A DNA stretch of 64,000 nt from Herbidospora daliensis (GCF_001570585.1 NZ_BBXF01000002.1:62001-126000), one strand, 5' to 3'; positions 54,437 through 63,317 are shown, counted from the stretch's first letter. Program-made: numbers and translations. Notes: generated by a model not told the origin, from the sequence alone.

Positions 54437-56047
54437 TTAACGCGCGCGGACGACCCGCCCCTCGTCCCAGACGGGCTCTGACGATTCGTAGACCTTCCCA
54501 TCGGCGCCGAAGACCAGGTAGCGGTCGAAGTCGGCGGCGAACCAGCGGTCGTGGGTGACCGCCATGACGGTGCCCTCGAAGGCGTCGAGACCCTCCTGGA
54601 GCGCCTCGGCGCTGGCCAGGTCGAGGTTGTCGGTCGGCTCGTCGAGGAGCAGCAGCGTCGCGCCCGACAGTTCGAGCAGGAGGATCTGCAGGCGGGCCTG
54701 CTGGCCGCCCGACAGGGTCTCGAAACGCTGCTCGGCGATGGTGCCGGCCAGTTCGTAGCGGGCCAGGATCTTCATGGCCTCGTTCTTGAGCCGGGCGTGC
54801 TCGGTCATCACGATCTCGCACGGGGTGCGCTTCATCAGCTCGGGGTGGGAGTGGGTCTGGGCGAAGTGCCCCGGGATGACCCGCGCGCCGAGCCGGGCGA
54901 CGCCGGTGTGGTTGACGTCGTCGCCGCTGAGCAGCCGCAGGAAGTGGGACTTCCCGGAGCCGTTGGAGCCCAGCACGGCGACCCGTTCGCCGTACCAGAT
55001 CTCCAGGTCGAACGGCTTCATCAGGCCGGTGAGCTCCAGGCGTTCGCAGATGACCGCCCGTTTGCCGGTGCGGCCGCCGCGCAGGCGCATGTTGATGTTC
55101 TGGTCTTTGGCCGCCATCTCGGGCGGGCCCGCCTCCTCGAACTTGCGGAGCCGGGTCTGGGCCGCGTGGTAGGCGGCCGACATGCCGTCGTTGTAGGTGG
55201 CCTTCTGCTTCAGCATGTTGACCAGGCGCTTGAGCTTGGCGTGCTCCTCGTCCCATCGCCGGCGGAGTTCGTCGAGGCGCTCGTTGCGCTCTCTGCGGGC
55301 CTGCGCGTAGGTGGTGAAGCCGCCGCCGTGCACCCAGATGTTGCCCGACTCGACGGTCACGATGCGGTCGGCGGCGTTGGCGAGGAGCTGGCGGTCGTGA
55401 GAGACGAGCAAAACCGTCTTCTGAGTCTCCCGCAGGACCTGCTCCAGCCACTGCTTGCCCGGCACGTCGAGGTAGTTGTCGGGCTCGTCGAGGAGGAGGA
55501 CCTGGTCGGGGCCGCGCAGCAGGGCCTCCAGGACCAGGCGTTTCTGCTCCCCGCCGCTGAGGGTGTTGACCTCGCGGTACTTGCAGTGGTCGTACGGGAT
55601 GCCCAGAGCGGCCATCGTGCAGGTGTCCCAGAGGACCTCGATGTCGTATCCGCCGGCGTCGGTGTAGTCGGTGATCGCCTGCGCGTAGCGCATCTGGGTC
55701 TTCTCGTCGTCGCGCTCCATCATCAGGAGCTCGATCTTGGCGAGGTGTTCGGCGGCCTCTCTGACCCGGGTCGGGGCCACCGACAGGAGCAGGTCGTGGA
55801 CGGTCCGGCCGTCGCGGATGCTGCCGATGAACTGGCGCATCACGCCGAGGCCGCCGGAGCTGGCGACCGTGCCCTCGACCGCCTGGAGATCGCCGGCGAT
55901 CAGCCGCATGAGCGTCGTCTTGCCCGCGCCGTTGGGGCCCACGAGGGCGGCCTTGACGCCCTCGCCGATGCGGAAGGAGACGTCGTTGAGCAATGGCCGC
56001 CCGTCTGGGAGCACATGGGTGATATGGGCGATCTCGACGTGGGCCAT
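54437..56047 (-). CDS. ABC-F family ATPase
   Basis: This is a 536-residue soluble twin-cassette ATPase without membrane spans. The first cassette has Walker A GPNGAGKTT and signature LSGGEQKR, with DEPDNYLD. The second has GSNGSGKS and LSGGQQAR, with DEPTDNLD. Between them is the ABC-F interdomain linker (about residues 235-320), rich in Arg, Lys and Gln (RRRWDEEHAKLKRLVNMLKQ). ABC-F proteins bind the ribosomal E-site and either help translation or protect against antibiotics; the sequence alone does not separate these. A run of His (THSHPEL) in the second cassette is unusual. The start is the ATG at 56047. Divergent from the SDR gene. Confidence 0.92.
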   Translation of the reverse strand: MAHVEIAHITHVLPDGRPLLNDVSFRIGEGVKAALVGPNGAGKTTLMRLIAGDLQAVEGTVASSGGLGVMRQFIGSIRDGRTVHDLLLSVAPTRVREAAEHLAKIELLMMERDDEKTQMRYAQAITDYTDAGGYDIEVLWDTCTMAALGIPYDHCKYREVNTLSGGEQKRLVLEALLRGPDQVLLLDEPDNYLDVPGKQWLEQVLRETQKTVLLVSHDRQLLANAADRIVTVESGNIWVHGGGFTTYAQARRERNERLDELRRRWDEEHAKLKRLVNMLKQKATYNDGMSAAYHAAQTRLRKFEEAGPPEMAAKDQNINMRLRGGRTGKRAVICERLELTGLMKPFDLEIWYGERVAVLGSNGSGKSHFLRLLSGDDVNHTGVARLGARVIPGHFAQTHSHPELMKRTPCEIVMTEHARLKNEAMKILARYELAGTIAEQRFETLSGGQQARLQILLLELSGATLLLLDEPTDNLDLASAEALQEGLDAFEGTVMAVTHDRWFAADFDRYLVFGADGKVYESSEPVWDEGRVVRAR

Positions 56048-56124
56048 GGGGTCGAGGGTATTGAGACGGGAGATCGGGTGCCAACAGTTATCCGGGCGGA
56101 ACTGAGCTGACCGATTTGCCGGTT

Positions 56125-56850
56125 ATGTCTGTTATGAGATCTGTGCTCATCACCGGGTCCACCGAGGGGATCGGCGCCGAGAGCGCCCGCGTGTTCGGCG
56201 CCCAGGGCGACGACGTCATCGTCTCGGGCCGCGACGCCGCCAAGGGCGCCATGGTCGTCGACGACATCGTGCAGAACGGGGGTTCCGCCCGGTTCGTGCC
56301 CGCCGACCTGACCGACTTCGACGCGCTGCACGACCTGGCGGCCGAGGCGGGCGACGTCGACGTGCTCGTCAACAACGCCGGCATGGCCCCGGTCTCGGCG
56401 ACCGTCGGCCAGGACCCCGAGGTCTTCGAGAAGACCCTCTCGCTCAACCTGCGGGCGCCCTACTTCCTGACCCAGGCGCTGGTGCCGGGGATGATGGAGC
56501 GCGGGCGCGGCGCGATCGTCAACATCTCGACCATCGCCGCCGTGGTGGCCGTGCCGTTCCTGTCGGTCTACGGCGCCACCAAGGCCGCCATCAACGAGCT
56601 CACCCGGACGTGGGCCGCCGAGTTCGCCGAGCGGGGCATCCGGGTCAACGCCGTCGCGCCCGGCCCGGTGGTCACCGCGATGTACCACAGCATGGGCGAG
56701 CGGGCCAAGGAGTTCGACGAGGGCACCATGCTGCACCGGGCCGCCGACCCGAAGGAGATCGCCGACGTCGTGGCGTTCCTGGCGTCCGACAAGGCGTCGT
56801 ACATGACCGGGGCGGTCATCCCCGTCGACGGCGGGGGCTCGGCGCTCTAG
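56125..56850 (+). CDS. short-chain dehydrogenase/reductase
   Basis: This is a classical SDR of about 241 residues: the cofactor motif LITGSTEGIGAESARVF (TGxxxGIG), the structural NNAGMAP motif, the catalytic Ser in IVNISTIAAV, the YxxxK in VYGATKAAINE, and the C-terminal PGPVVTAM. A basic residue after the second strand (SGRDAAKG) suggests NADPH preference. It resembles FabG-like reductases. The start is uncertain: ATG at 56125 or 56134, neither with a good ribosome-binding site. It converges on the LysE gene with four bases between the stops. The substrate is unknown. Confidence 0.9.
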   Translation: MSVMRSVLITGSTEGIGAESARVFGAQGDDVIVSGRDAAKGAMVVDDIVQNGGSARFVPADLTDFDALHDLAAEAGDVDVLVNNAGMAPVSATVGQDPEVFEKTLSLNLRAPYFLTQALVPGMMERGRGAIVNISTIAAVVAVPFLSVYGATKAAINELTRTWAAEFAERGIRVNAVAPGPVVTAMYHSMGERAKEFDEGTMLHRAADPKEIADVVAFLASDKASYMTGAVIPVDGGGSAL

Positions 56851-56854
56851 GCGG

Positions 56855-57502
56855 CTACCGGGCCGTCGTCGTCTCCTGGACCAGCCGCGCGGCCAGCGCC
56901 GCGAAGACCCCGGCGGAGATCCGCTCCATCCACGTGCGGAAGCCGGGGCGGCGGGCGATGCGCTCCGACAGGTGGCCCGACAGCAGGCCGGCCGAGCCGT
57001 CGACCATGAGGCCCGAGACGATGAACATCAGGCCGAGCACCAGCATCTGGACCGTGACCGGCCACGCCTGGTCGCCCTTGGTGACGAACTGGGGCACGAA
57101 CGCCAGGTAGAACAGGATGACCTTCGGGTTGGCCAGGTTGGTGAGCGCGGCCATGACATAGGTGCGCCGCAGCGACCGCTGCGGCGCGTCGGTCACGTGC
57201 AGGGCCTCGCGGCTGCCCTTCCAGGTCGTGTACGCCAGATAGAGCAGCACCACCGCCCCCGCGATCCTGACCACGGTCAGCGCCTCGGGAGCCCTGGCGA
57301 TCAGGAAGCCGAGGCCGAACGCGGCCGCGACCGAGTGCACCAGGAGCCCCGTGGAGACCCCGAGGGCGGCCAGGACCCCGGCCCGCCGCCCGCCGGCCAC
57401 GCCGTTGGTGATCACGAAGAGCAGGTCGGGCCCGGGGGCGATGTTGAGGAGGAACGTCGCGACCGCGAAGGCCGCGAGCAGGTGGAGGTCCATGGCGCCC
57501 AT
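56855..57502 (-). CDS. LysE/RhtB family amino-acid exporter
   Basis: This 215-residue membrane protein has about six helices and the family's conserved N-terminal signature: LLNIAPGPDLLFVITNGVAGGRRAG (the PGP motif followed by G..G...G). Later comes ALTNLANPKVILFYLAFVPQF, also diagnostic. It would export an amino acid or derivative by proton exchange; specificity cannot be read from the sequence. The start is the ATG at 57502 or the ATG three codons on (57493). The divergent neighbour is the ion channel gene, 65 bases away. Confidence 0.92.
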   Translation of the reverse strand: MGAMDLHLLAAFAVATFLLNIAPGPDLLFVITNGVAGGRRAGVLAALGVSTGLLVHSVAAAFGLGFLIARAPEALTVVRIAGAVVLLYLAYTTWKGSREALHVTDAPQRSLRRTYVMAALTNLANPKVILFYLAFVPQFVTKGDQAWPVTVQMLVLGLMFIVSGLMVDGSAGLLSGHLSERIARRPGFRTWMERISAGVFAALAARLVQETTTAR

Positions 57503-57567
57503 GATTGCGCAAAGCCCCTCGTTTGCGTTGACATGTGGCGCTGACCGGCAATCGACTGCCCGGTGGG

Positions 57568-58380
57568 ATGATCTTCCGCGTGGAATTAGCCCGACATGAA
57601 CGTGTTCGCCGGTTTCTGGAACGACCTTCCGTTCAGCGTGCCGTCGTCATCCTCATCGTCGTCAACGCGATCACCATCGGCTGCGAGACCAGCGCCACCC
57701 TCATGGCCCAGGTCGGCGGGTTGCTCGTCGCCATCGACCACATCGCACTGACGATCTTCGCGATCGAGATCCTGGCCCGGCTCTACGCCTACCGCCGCGA
57801 CTTCTTCACCGACCCCTGGAACTGGTTCGACCTGATCATCGTGGTGATCGCGCTCGTGCCCGCCTCGGGACCGACATCGGTGCTCCGGGCGCTCCGCATA
57901 TTGCGGGCGCTCCGTCTGGTGTCGGCCGTGCCGAGCATGCGGCGGGTCGTCAGCGCGCTGCTCACGGCCGTGCCCGGGATGGCCTCGATCATCGGACTAC
58001 TGCTGCTGATGATCTACATCGCGGCGGTGATATCGACCAAGTTGTTCGGCGAGGTCGCGCCCGAGCGGTTCGACGAGCTCCCCGACTCCCTTTTCACCCT
58101 GTTCCAGATCATGACCGGCGACGACTGGGGCACGGTCGCCAAGGAGGTCATGTCGCACAAGCCCTGGGCGTGGTTGTTCTTCATCTCCTACATCCTCATC
58201 TCGACCTTCGTCGCGCTGAACCTCTTCATCGCGGTCGTGGTGAACGCCATGAACGACGCCGAACCCTCGCCGTCGGAGGAGCTGGCCCAGGCCGAGCTGG
58301 TCGAACTCCGCGAGGAGGTCGCCGCGCTGCACGCCAAAATCGATCTTCTGCTGGAACGCGGAACCGTACGCCGCCGCTGA
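57568..58380 (+). CDS. single-domain voltage-gated-type cation channel
   Basis: This 270-residue protein has six membrane helices. S4 carries Arg at every third position (R107, R110, R113, R116 in VLRALRILRALRLV), the classic voltage sensor. A pore loop (about 165-200) follows, then S6 (STFVALNLFIAVVVNAM), closely like the NaChBac S6. The C-terminus (235-265) is an amphipathic coiled coil that should hold a tetramer. The selectivity filter reads TGDDW (183-187), not the TLESW of characterised bacterial sodium channels. The ion selected is therefore open; two adjacent acidic residues could favour Ca2+. I start at the ATG at 57568; a GTG at 57580 is possible. Confidence 0.88.
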   Translation: MIFRVELARHERVRRFLERPSVQRAVVILIVVNAITIGCETSATLMAQVGGLLVAIDHIALTIFAIEILARLYAYRRDFFTDPWNWFDLIIVVIALVPASGPTSVLRALRILRALRLVSAVPSMRRVVSALLTAVPGMASIIGLLLLMIYIAAVISTKLFGEVAPERFDELPDSLFTLFQIMTGDDWGTVAKEVMSHKPWAWLFFISYILISTFVALNLFIAVVVNAMNDAEPSPSEELAQAELVELREEVAALHAKIDLLLERGTVRRR

Positions 58381-58424
58381 GCGTTCTGGCGTGCGGCCGA
58401 GACGTCCAACTCACAGGAGAAAAC

Positions 58425-59321
58425 GTGGTCTTCAAACGGATGCTGAGCGCATTCGGCGTCGGCGCCCCCTCGGTGGACACCGTCCTGCACAACCCCCGAA
58501 CCCAGCCCGGCGCCGCCCTCTCCGGCGAGGTGCGGATCAAGGGTGGCGAAGTCGACGCGGAGATCGAGCACATCACCCTCAGCCTCGTCGCCCGCGTCGA
58601 GATCGAGCACAGCGAAGGCGAGAGCAGCGGGCTGCGCGAGTTCTTCGGCTTCCCGGTCTCCGGGCCCTTCACCCTCCGGACCGGCGAGGAGCGGACGATC
58701 CCGTTCCAGCTCCCGGTGCCGTGGGAGACCCCCATCAGCGAGGGCCTGCGCGGCATGGCGATCGGCGTGCGCACCGAACTGGCCATCGCCAAGGCGGTCG
58801 ACAAGGGCGACCTCGACATGATCGAGGTCGCGCCGCTCCCCTCGCAGGTCCACGTGCTCGAGTCGCTGTCGCGGCTCGGCTTCCACTTCAGGTCGGCCGA
58901 CCTGGAGGCCGGGCACATCGGCGGCTCCCGCCAGACGCTGCCGTTCTACCAGGAGATCGAGTTCACCTCCCACCAGTACGGCGAGATCGAGGTGACCTTC
59001 ATCTCCGACCCCCACCACCTGGAGATCGTGATCGAAGGCGGCCACGACGCGATCGGCCGTTTCCCGACCACCCACCAGGAGGCGCTGAGCACCGACTGGA
59101 CGTCGGTCCTCGGCGGCTGGCTCGCCCAGCGCTCCTACGGCGGCCACGGAGGTCACCATGGCGGCCACCACGGCGGCCACTACGGGCACCATGACGACCA
59201 CCACGGCGGCGGCATCGGCATGGGCGGCGTGGTCGCCGGGGCCGCGGCCGGCGTCGTCGGCGGCATGATCCTCGGCGAGGTCGTGGAAGAGGTCTTCGAG
59301 GACGTCTTCGAAGAGGAGTGA
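58425..59321 (+). CDS. Spo0M-like sporulation-control protein with His-rich tail
   Basis: This 298-residue protein starts at the GTG at 58425 behind AGGAG. Residues 1-230 are an arrestin-like Spo0M domain (MVFKRMLSAFGVGAPSVDTV; FQLPVPWETPISEG; SQVHVLESLSRLGF). Spo0M influences sporulation and division in Bacillus and has homologues in most spore-forming actinomycetes. Unusually, residues 238-261 hold ten His among Gly and Asp (GGHHGGHHGGHYGHHDDHH), followed by a glycine-zipper-like hydrophobic segment (about 268-284) and an acidic end. The tail could bind metal and contact membranes; that is inference. It begins 44 bases after the channel gene on the same strand. Confidence 0.88.
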   Translation: MVFKRMLSAFGVGAPSVDTVLHNPRTQPGAALSGEVRIKGGEVDAEIEHITLSLVARVEIEHSEGESSGLREFFGFPVSGPFTLRTGEERTIPFQLPVPWETPISEGLRGMAIGVRTELAIAKAVDKGDLDMIEVAPLPSQVHVLESLSRLGFHFRSADLEAGHIGGSRQTLPFYQEIEFTSHQYGEIEVTFISDPHHLEIVIEGGHDAIGRFPTTHQEALSTDWTSVLGGWLAQRSYGGHGGHHGGHHGGHYGHHDDHHGGGIGMGGVVAGAAAGVVGGMILGEVVEEVFEDVFEEE

Positions 59322-59332
59322 GCACCCCCGCG

Positions 59333-59363
59333 AACGGCGGTCACCGTGTCGGTGGCCGCCGTT
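59333..59363 (+). terminator. terminator after the Spo0M-like gene
   Basis: A 13-base-pair stem (AACGGCGGTCACC / GGTGGCCGCCGTT, one G-U pair) with a five-base loop lies 11 bases beyond the stop codon. It separates this gene from the MurG-like gene. Confidence 0.75.
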
Positions 59364-59385
59364 CCGGCTGCTATCGTCCCAGGTC

Positions 59386-60525
59386 GTGATCTTCGAGGCA
59401 GAACCCTTCCGCCTGATCGTCTCCGGGGGCGGCACCGGCGGGCACACCTTTCCGGCGCTGACCACGGTCCGCGCGCTGCGGGCCCGGACCGGCGGGCGGC
59501 TGGAGGTGCTCTGGGTCGGCGCGGCCGGCAGCCTGGAGGAGCGGGTGGCCACCGCCGAGGGCATCCCGTTCGCGGCCGTGGCGACCGGGAAGGTGCGGCG
59601 GGCGCGCAGCCTGCTGGGGATGGTGTCGGCCGAGAACGTGCGCGACATGTTCCGGGTGCCGCTCGGGGTCTTCCAGGCGGTGTCGATCGTGCGGCGGTTC
59701 CGTCCTGATGTGGTGCTGGGCACCGGCGGCTACGTCGCGGTGCCGGTCGGCGTCGCGGCGCGGGTGTGCCGGGTGCCGCTGGTCATCCACGAGCAGACGG
59801 TCCGGCTCGGGCTGGCGAACCGGGTGCTCGCCCGGGGCGCGGCCCGCGTCGCGGTGACGGCCGAGGCGTCGCTGGAGCTGCTGTCGGGCGCGGCCCGCAA
59901 GCGGGCCGTGGTGACCGGCAACCCGGTCAGGGCCGAGGTGCTCACCGGGCGGGCCGACCGCGCGCCGGTCGACGGCTTCGACCGCGCCCTGCCGACCGTG
60001 TACGTCACCGGCGGCGCCCAAGGGGCCCGCCAGATCAACGGGCTCGTCACGGCGATCCTGCCGTGGTTGCTGGAGCGGGCGAACGTCATCCACCAGTGCG
60101 GCCCGGCCGAGGAGGAGCAGGTGACCGCCGCCGCGCGGGCCCTGCCGCCGGCGCTGGCCGCCCGCTACCAGGTCAAGGGGTTCGTCGGGGCCGAGCTGCC
60201 CGACGTGCTCGCGCTCGCCGACGTGGTGGTCTCGCGCAGCGGCGCGGGCACCGTCGCCGAGGTCACGGCGCTCGGCAAGGCGGCCGTGCTGATCCCGCTG
60301 GCCACCTCGGCCGGAAATGAGCAGGCCCACAACGCCACCCACCTGGAGCGGGCCGGAGCCGCGGTGGCGCTGCTCGGCGAGGTGACGCCCGAGAGGCTGG
60401 CGGCGGCGGTCGGCCCGCTGGTCGACGACCCGGCCCGGCGTACGGCGCTGGCTGCCCAGGCCCGCCGGCACGGCCGCCCCGACGCGGCCGAACGCCTCGC
60501 CGACGAGGTGCTTCACGCCGGGTAG
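59386..60525 (+). CDS. MurG-like UDP-GlcNAc glycosyltransferase outside the division cluster
   Basis: This is a 379-residue GT28 protein with the MurG motifs intact: the first G-loop SGGGTGGHTFPAL, HEQTVRLGLANRVL, TGGAQGARQIN as the second G-loop, SRSGAGTVAEV, and PLATSAGNEQAHNA. MurG adds GlcNAc to lipid I in peptidoglycan synthesis. The gene stands alone here, far from any dcw genes, so it is probably a paralogue of the essential copy, perhaps for sporulation-stage wall synthesis or another lipid-linked sugar. That is inference from context. The GTG start at 59386 follows the Spo0M terminator. Its 3' end overlaps modC by 13 bases in convergent orientation. Confidence 0.88.
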   Translation: MIFEAEPFRLIVSGGGTGGHTFPALTTVRALRARTGGRLEVLWVGAAGSLEERVATAEGIPFAAVATGKVRRARSLLGMVSAENVRDMFRVPLGVFQAVSIVRRFRPDVVLGTGGYVAVPVGVAARVCRVPLVIHEQTVRLGLANRVLARGAARVAVTAEASLELLSGAARKRAVVTGNPVRAEVLTGRADRAPVDGFDRALPTVYVTGGAQGARQINGLVTAILPWLLERANVIHQCGPAEEEQVTAAARALPPALAARYQVKGFVGAELPDVLALADVVVSRSGAGTVAEVTALGKAAVLIPLATSAGNEQAHNATHLERAGAAVALLGEVTPERLAAAVGPLVDDPARRTALAAQARRHGRPDAAERLADEVLHAG

Positions 60526-61544
60526 GCGTGCGTCTCCGTCGCCTTGACCGACACCCAGATCGGGCGGCCGGGCGTGAGGTCGAGCTCGGCCACGGCCGCC
60601 GGGGTGACGTCGGCGGCCACCGGCACCGGGCCGTCGACGTGCACACGCACGTTGTCGCCGTGCCGTTCGACGCCGTCGATCCGGCCCTCCCACAGGTTGC
60701 GGGGGCTGCCGTCGGGACGGGCGCGGTAGAGCGCCACCGCGCGCGGCGCGAACGCCACGAACGCCGGGCCGGTCACGTGCTCCTCGGCGGCGAACGACAA
60801 CTCGCCGACCCGCACCCGGTCGCCGTCGCCCTCCCCGCGATAGAGGTTGAGGCCGACGAGCCGGGCCACGTAATCGGTCCGGGGGCGGCGGGCGATCTCC
60901 GCCGGGGCGCCTTCCTGGACGACCACCCCGTGCTCGACGACCACCAGACGGTTGGCCAGCACCATCGCGTCGAGCGGATCGTGGGTGACCAGCACGGTCG
61001 CGCCGTCGAAGCCGGTCAGGCGGCGGCGCAGCTCCGAGCGGATCTCCAGGCGGGTGTGCGCGTCGAGCGCGGCCAGGGGCTCGTCGAGCAGCAGCAGGCG
61101 CGGCTCGACGGCCAGCGCCCGCGCCAGCGCCACCCGTTGCGCCTGCCCACCGGAGAGGCGGCGGGGGCGTACGGAGGAGAACTCCGCGAGGCCCATGCGG
61201 TCGAGCAGGTCCCGGGCCCGGGACCGGGCCTCGGCCTTCGACCTGCCCTGGCAGCGGGGGCCGAAGGCGACGTTGTCGAGCGCCGACAGGTGGGGAAAGA
61301 GCAGGTAGTCCTGGAAGACGACGCCGACGGGGCGGCGTTCGGCCGGTTCCTTCTCGATGCGGACGCCGTCGAGCTCGATCGAGCCCTCGGTCAGCGGGGT
61401 CAGCCCGGCGAGGGCGCGCAGGGCGGTCGTCTTGCCCGCGCCGTTGGGGCCGAGCAGCGTGACGACCTCGCCCCGGCTGACCGTCAGGTCGAGGTCGAGC
61501 CGGAAGGCCGGCCGTTCGACCACGATCCGGGCGCGCAACGTCAT
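60513..61544 (-). CDS. modC: molybdate ABC transporter ATP-binding protein
   Basis: This 343-residue ATPase has Walker A GPNGAGKTT, signature LSGGQAQR, Walker B LLLLDEPLAALD and switch His VLVTHDP. It is followed by a C-terminal TOBE/MOP-like domain (about 265-343, RIDGVERHGDNVRVHV) that could bind oxyanion. Its ATG overlaps the modB stop (ATGA). It energises uptake of molybdate (or tungstate) through ModB. The start at 61544 is unambiguous; the longer frame upstream is shadow of modB. Confidence 0.92.
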   Translation of the reverse strand: MTLRARIVVERPAFRLDLDLTVSRGEVVTLLGPNGAGKTTALRALAGLTPLTEGSIELDGVRIEKEPAERRPVGVVFQDYLLFPHLSALDNVAFGPRCQGRSKAEARSRARDLLDRMGLAEFSSVRPRRLSGGQAQRVALARALAVEPRLLLLDEPLAALDAHTRLEIRSELRRRLTGFDGATVLVTHDPLDAMVLANRLVVVEHGVVVQEGAPAEIARRPRTDYVARLVGLNLYRGEGDGDRVRVGELSFAAEEHVTGPAFVAFAPRAVALYRARPDGSPRNLWEGRIDGVERHGDNVRVHVDGPVPVAADVTPAAVAELDLTPGRPIWVSVKATETHAYPA

Positions 61545-62326
61545 GCCGCCGCCCCCACCCAGCGGTCGCGCAGCGCGACCAGGATGAGCACCGACACGGC
61601 CAGCAGCACCAGGCTCAGCACGATCGCCGCCTCGGGTTCGGTCTCCAGAGCCAGGTAGACGGCCAGCGGCATCGTCTGGGTGCGGCCGGGGAAGTTGCCC
61701 GCGAACGTGATCGTCGCGCCGAACTCCCCCAGCGCCCGCGCCCAGCAGAGCACCGCCCCGGCCAGCACGCCGGGCGCGACCAGCGGCAGCGTCACCCGGC
61801 GGAACACGGTGAAGCGGGAGGCCCCCAGGGTCGCGGCGGCCTCCTCGTAGCGCACGTCGGCGGCGCGCAGCGCGCCCTCGACGGCGATGACCAGGAACGG
61901 CATCGCCACGAACGCCTCCGCGACGACGACCCCGGCCGTCGTGAACGGCAACGAGAACCCGAACGCCGACTCCAGCCACTGGCCGACCAGCCCGCGCCGC
62001 CCGAGCACCAGCAGCAGCGCCACGCCGCCGACCACCGGCGGCAGCACGAGAGGGACGGTCACCAAGGCGCGCAGCAACCGGCGGCCGGGGAAGTCGGTGC
62101 GGGCCAGCAACCAGGCCAGCGGCACCCCGAGCACCAGGCAGATCACCGTCGCCAGCGACGCGGTGACCAGCGACAACCGCAGCGCCTCCAGCACCTGGGG
62201 TTCGGAGAGCCGCTCCGGCAGCGTCGACCACGGCGCCCGGACCAGCAGCCCGGCCAGCGGCAGGACGAGGAACACCATCCCCAGCATGGCCGGGACGACC
62301 AGGAGCCAGGGCACACGGCTTCTCAC
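61541..62326 (-). CDS. modB: molybdate ABC transporter permease
   Basis: This 261-residue permease has about six helices and the binding-protein-dependent transport (EAA) loop EEAAATLGASRFTVFRRVTL. It also has the ModB-type WARALGEFGATITFAGNF and GRTQTMPLAVYLALE. The start is a GTG at 62326 overlapping the modA stop in a GTGA, while its own stop overlaps modC in an ATGA, so modA-modB-modC are translated as a coupled set. Confidence 0.93.
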   Translation of the reverse strand: MRSRVPWLLVVPAMLGMVFLVLPLAGLLVRAPWSTLPERLSEPQVLEALRLSLVTASLATVICLVLGVPLAWLLARTDFPGRRLLRALVTVPLVLPPVVGGVALLLVLGRRGLVGQWLESAFGFSLPFTTAGVVVAEAFVAMPFLVIAVEGALRAADVRYEEAAATLGASRFTVFRRVTLPLVAPGVLAGAVLCWARALGEFGATITFAGNFPGRTQTMPLAVYLALETEPEAAIVLSLVLLAVSVLILVALRDRWVGAAA

Positions 62327-63072
62327 GGCGCTTCGAAACCGGCCTTCGTCAGCACGTCCCGGCCCTGCTGCGACAACACGAGGTCGACGAACTTCTGCGC
62401 CAGGGCGGGCGCGTCCTTCAGGGTGGCGATCGGGTAGTCGTTGACCGCCTGGTCGGCCTCGGGGAACGGGATGCCGGTGACCTTCCCGGCCGAGGCGATG
62501 ACGTCGGTCTTGTAGACCAGCGCGGCGTCGACCTCGCCGAGTTCGACCTTGGTGAGGGTGGCCTTGACGTCCTGCTCCAGCGTGACCGGGGTGACCTTCA
62601 GCCCGGCGGCGTCGAGCGCCTTGACGGCGGCGGCCCCGCACGGCACCTGCTCGGCGCACAACGCGACCTTGACCTTCGGGTCGGTCAGATCCTTGAGGTT
62701 CTCGACCTTGGCGGGGTTGTCCGGCGGCACCGCGATCTCCAGCTTGTTCTTCACGAACACGGTCTGCGTGCCCGCAAGGCCGGCGTCGGCCACGGTCTTC
62801 ATCGTCGCAGGAGAAGCGGCCGCGAACACGGCGGCGGGCGCACCCTGGGTGATCTGCTGGGCCAACGTGGCACTGGACCCGAAGTTGAAGGTCACCTTCG
62901 TGCCGGGGTTGGCCGCCTCGAACCGCTTGCCGAGCTCGGTGAAGGTCCCGGTGAGCGACGCCGCCGCGAACACCGTCACCTGGGTGGGGGCGCCTTCCGT
63001 CGACGACGATCCACAGGCCGCCAGCGCGAACACGGACACGACGGCCGCGAGAAGGGACAAGCGCTTCAACAC
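62323..63072 (-). CDS. modA: molybdate-binding lipoprotein
   Basis: This 249-residue lipoprotein has a signal peptide with the lipobox LAAC (MLKRLSLLAAVVSVFALAAC) and a periplasmic-binding-type fold typical of ModA: TVFAAASLTGTFTELGKRFE, FNFGSSATLAQQI, APAAVFAAASPATM and GEVDAALVYKTDVIA. The Ser residues in AAASL and GSSATL are the usual molybdate ligands. The start is a GTG at 63072 with GGAG six bases upstream. Upstream (63073-63317) I see no molybdenum-cofactor riboswitch and only short dyads. Confidence 0.94.
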   Translation of the reverse strand: MLKRLSLLAAVVSVFALAACGSSSTEGAPTQVTVFAAASLTGTFTELGKRFEAANPGTKVTFNFGSSATLAQQITQGAPAAVFAAASPATMKTVADAGLAGTQTVFVKNKLEIAVPPDNPAKVENLKDLTDPKVKVALCAEQVPCGAAAVKALDAAGLKVTPVTLEQDVKATLTKVELGEVDAALVYKTDVIASAGKVTGIPFPEADQAVNDYPIATLKDAPALAQKFVDLVLSQQGRDVLTKAGFEAP

Positions 63073-63317
63073 CGAGCACTCCTTACCGTAGGACTCCTCC
63101 CAAGATTACGCGGCATCCGCCAACCATTCGATAGCTAATGCATCGCAATAGCCCACACTGATCGCGCGGAAACCTCGCTTCTGCGAGATAAGGACTTTCT
63201 CCGTTACGGCTCCGCCCACCCCCGCACCGCCCCCCGCTCCCGGCCCGCGCCGTATCCGGCGCCAACCGGCCGCTCCCGCTCGCGCACCCGACGAACCAGG
63301 TGCCGCCGAAAACCCCG

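Noticed and set aside
63073-63317. Molybdenum-cofactor riboswitch or ModE operator upstream of modA
   Set aside because: I could not find the riboswitch's conserved blocks. Only weak dyads such as CGAT-N9-ATCG are present, which is not enough for a call.
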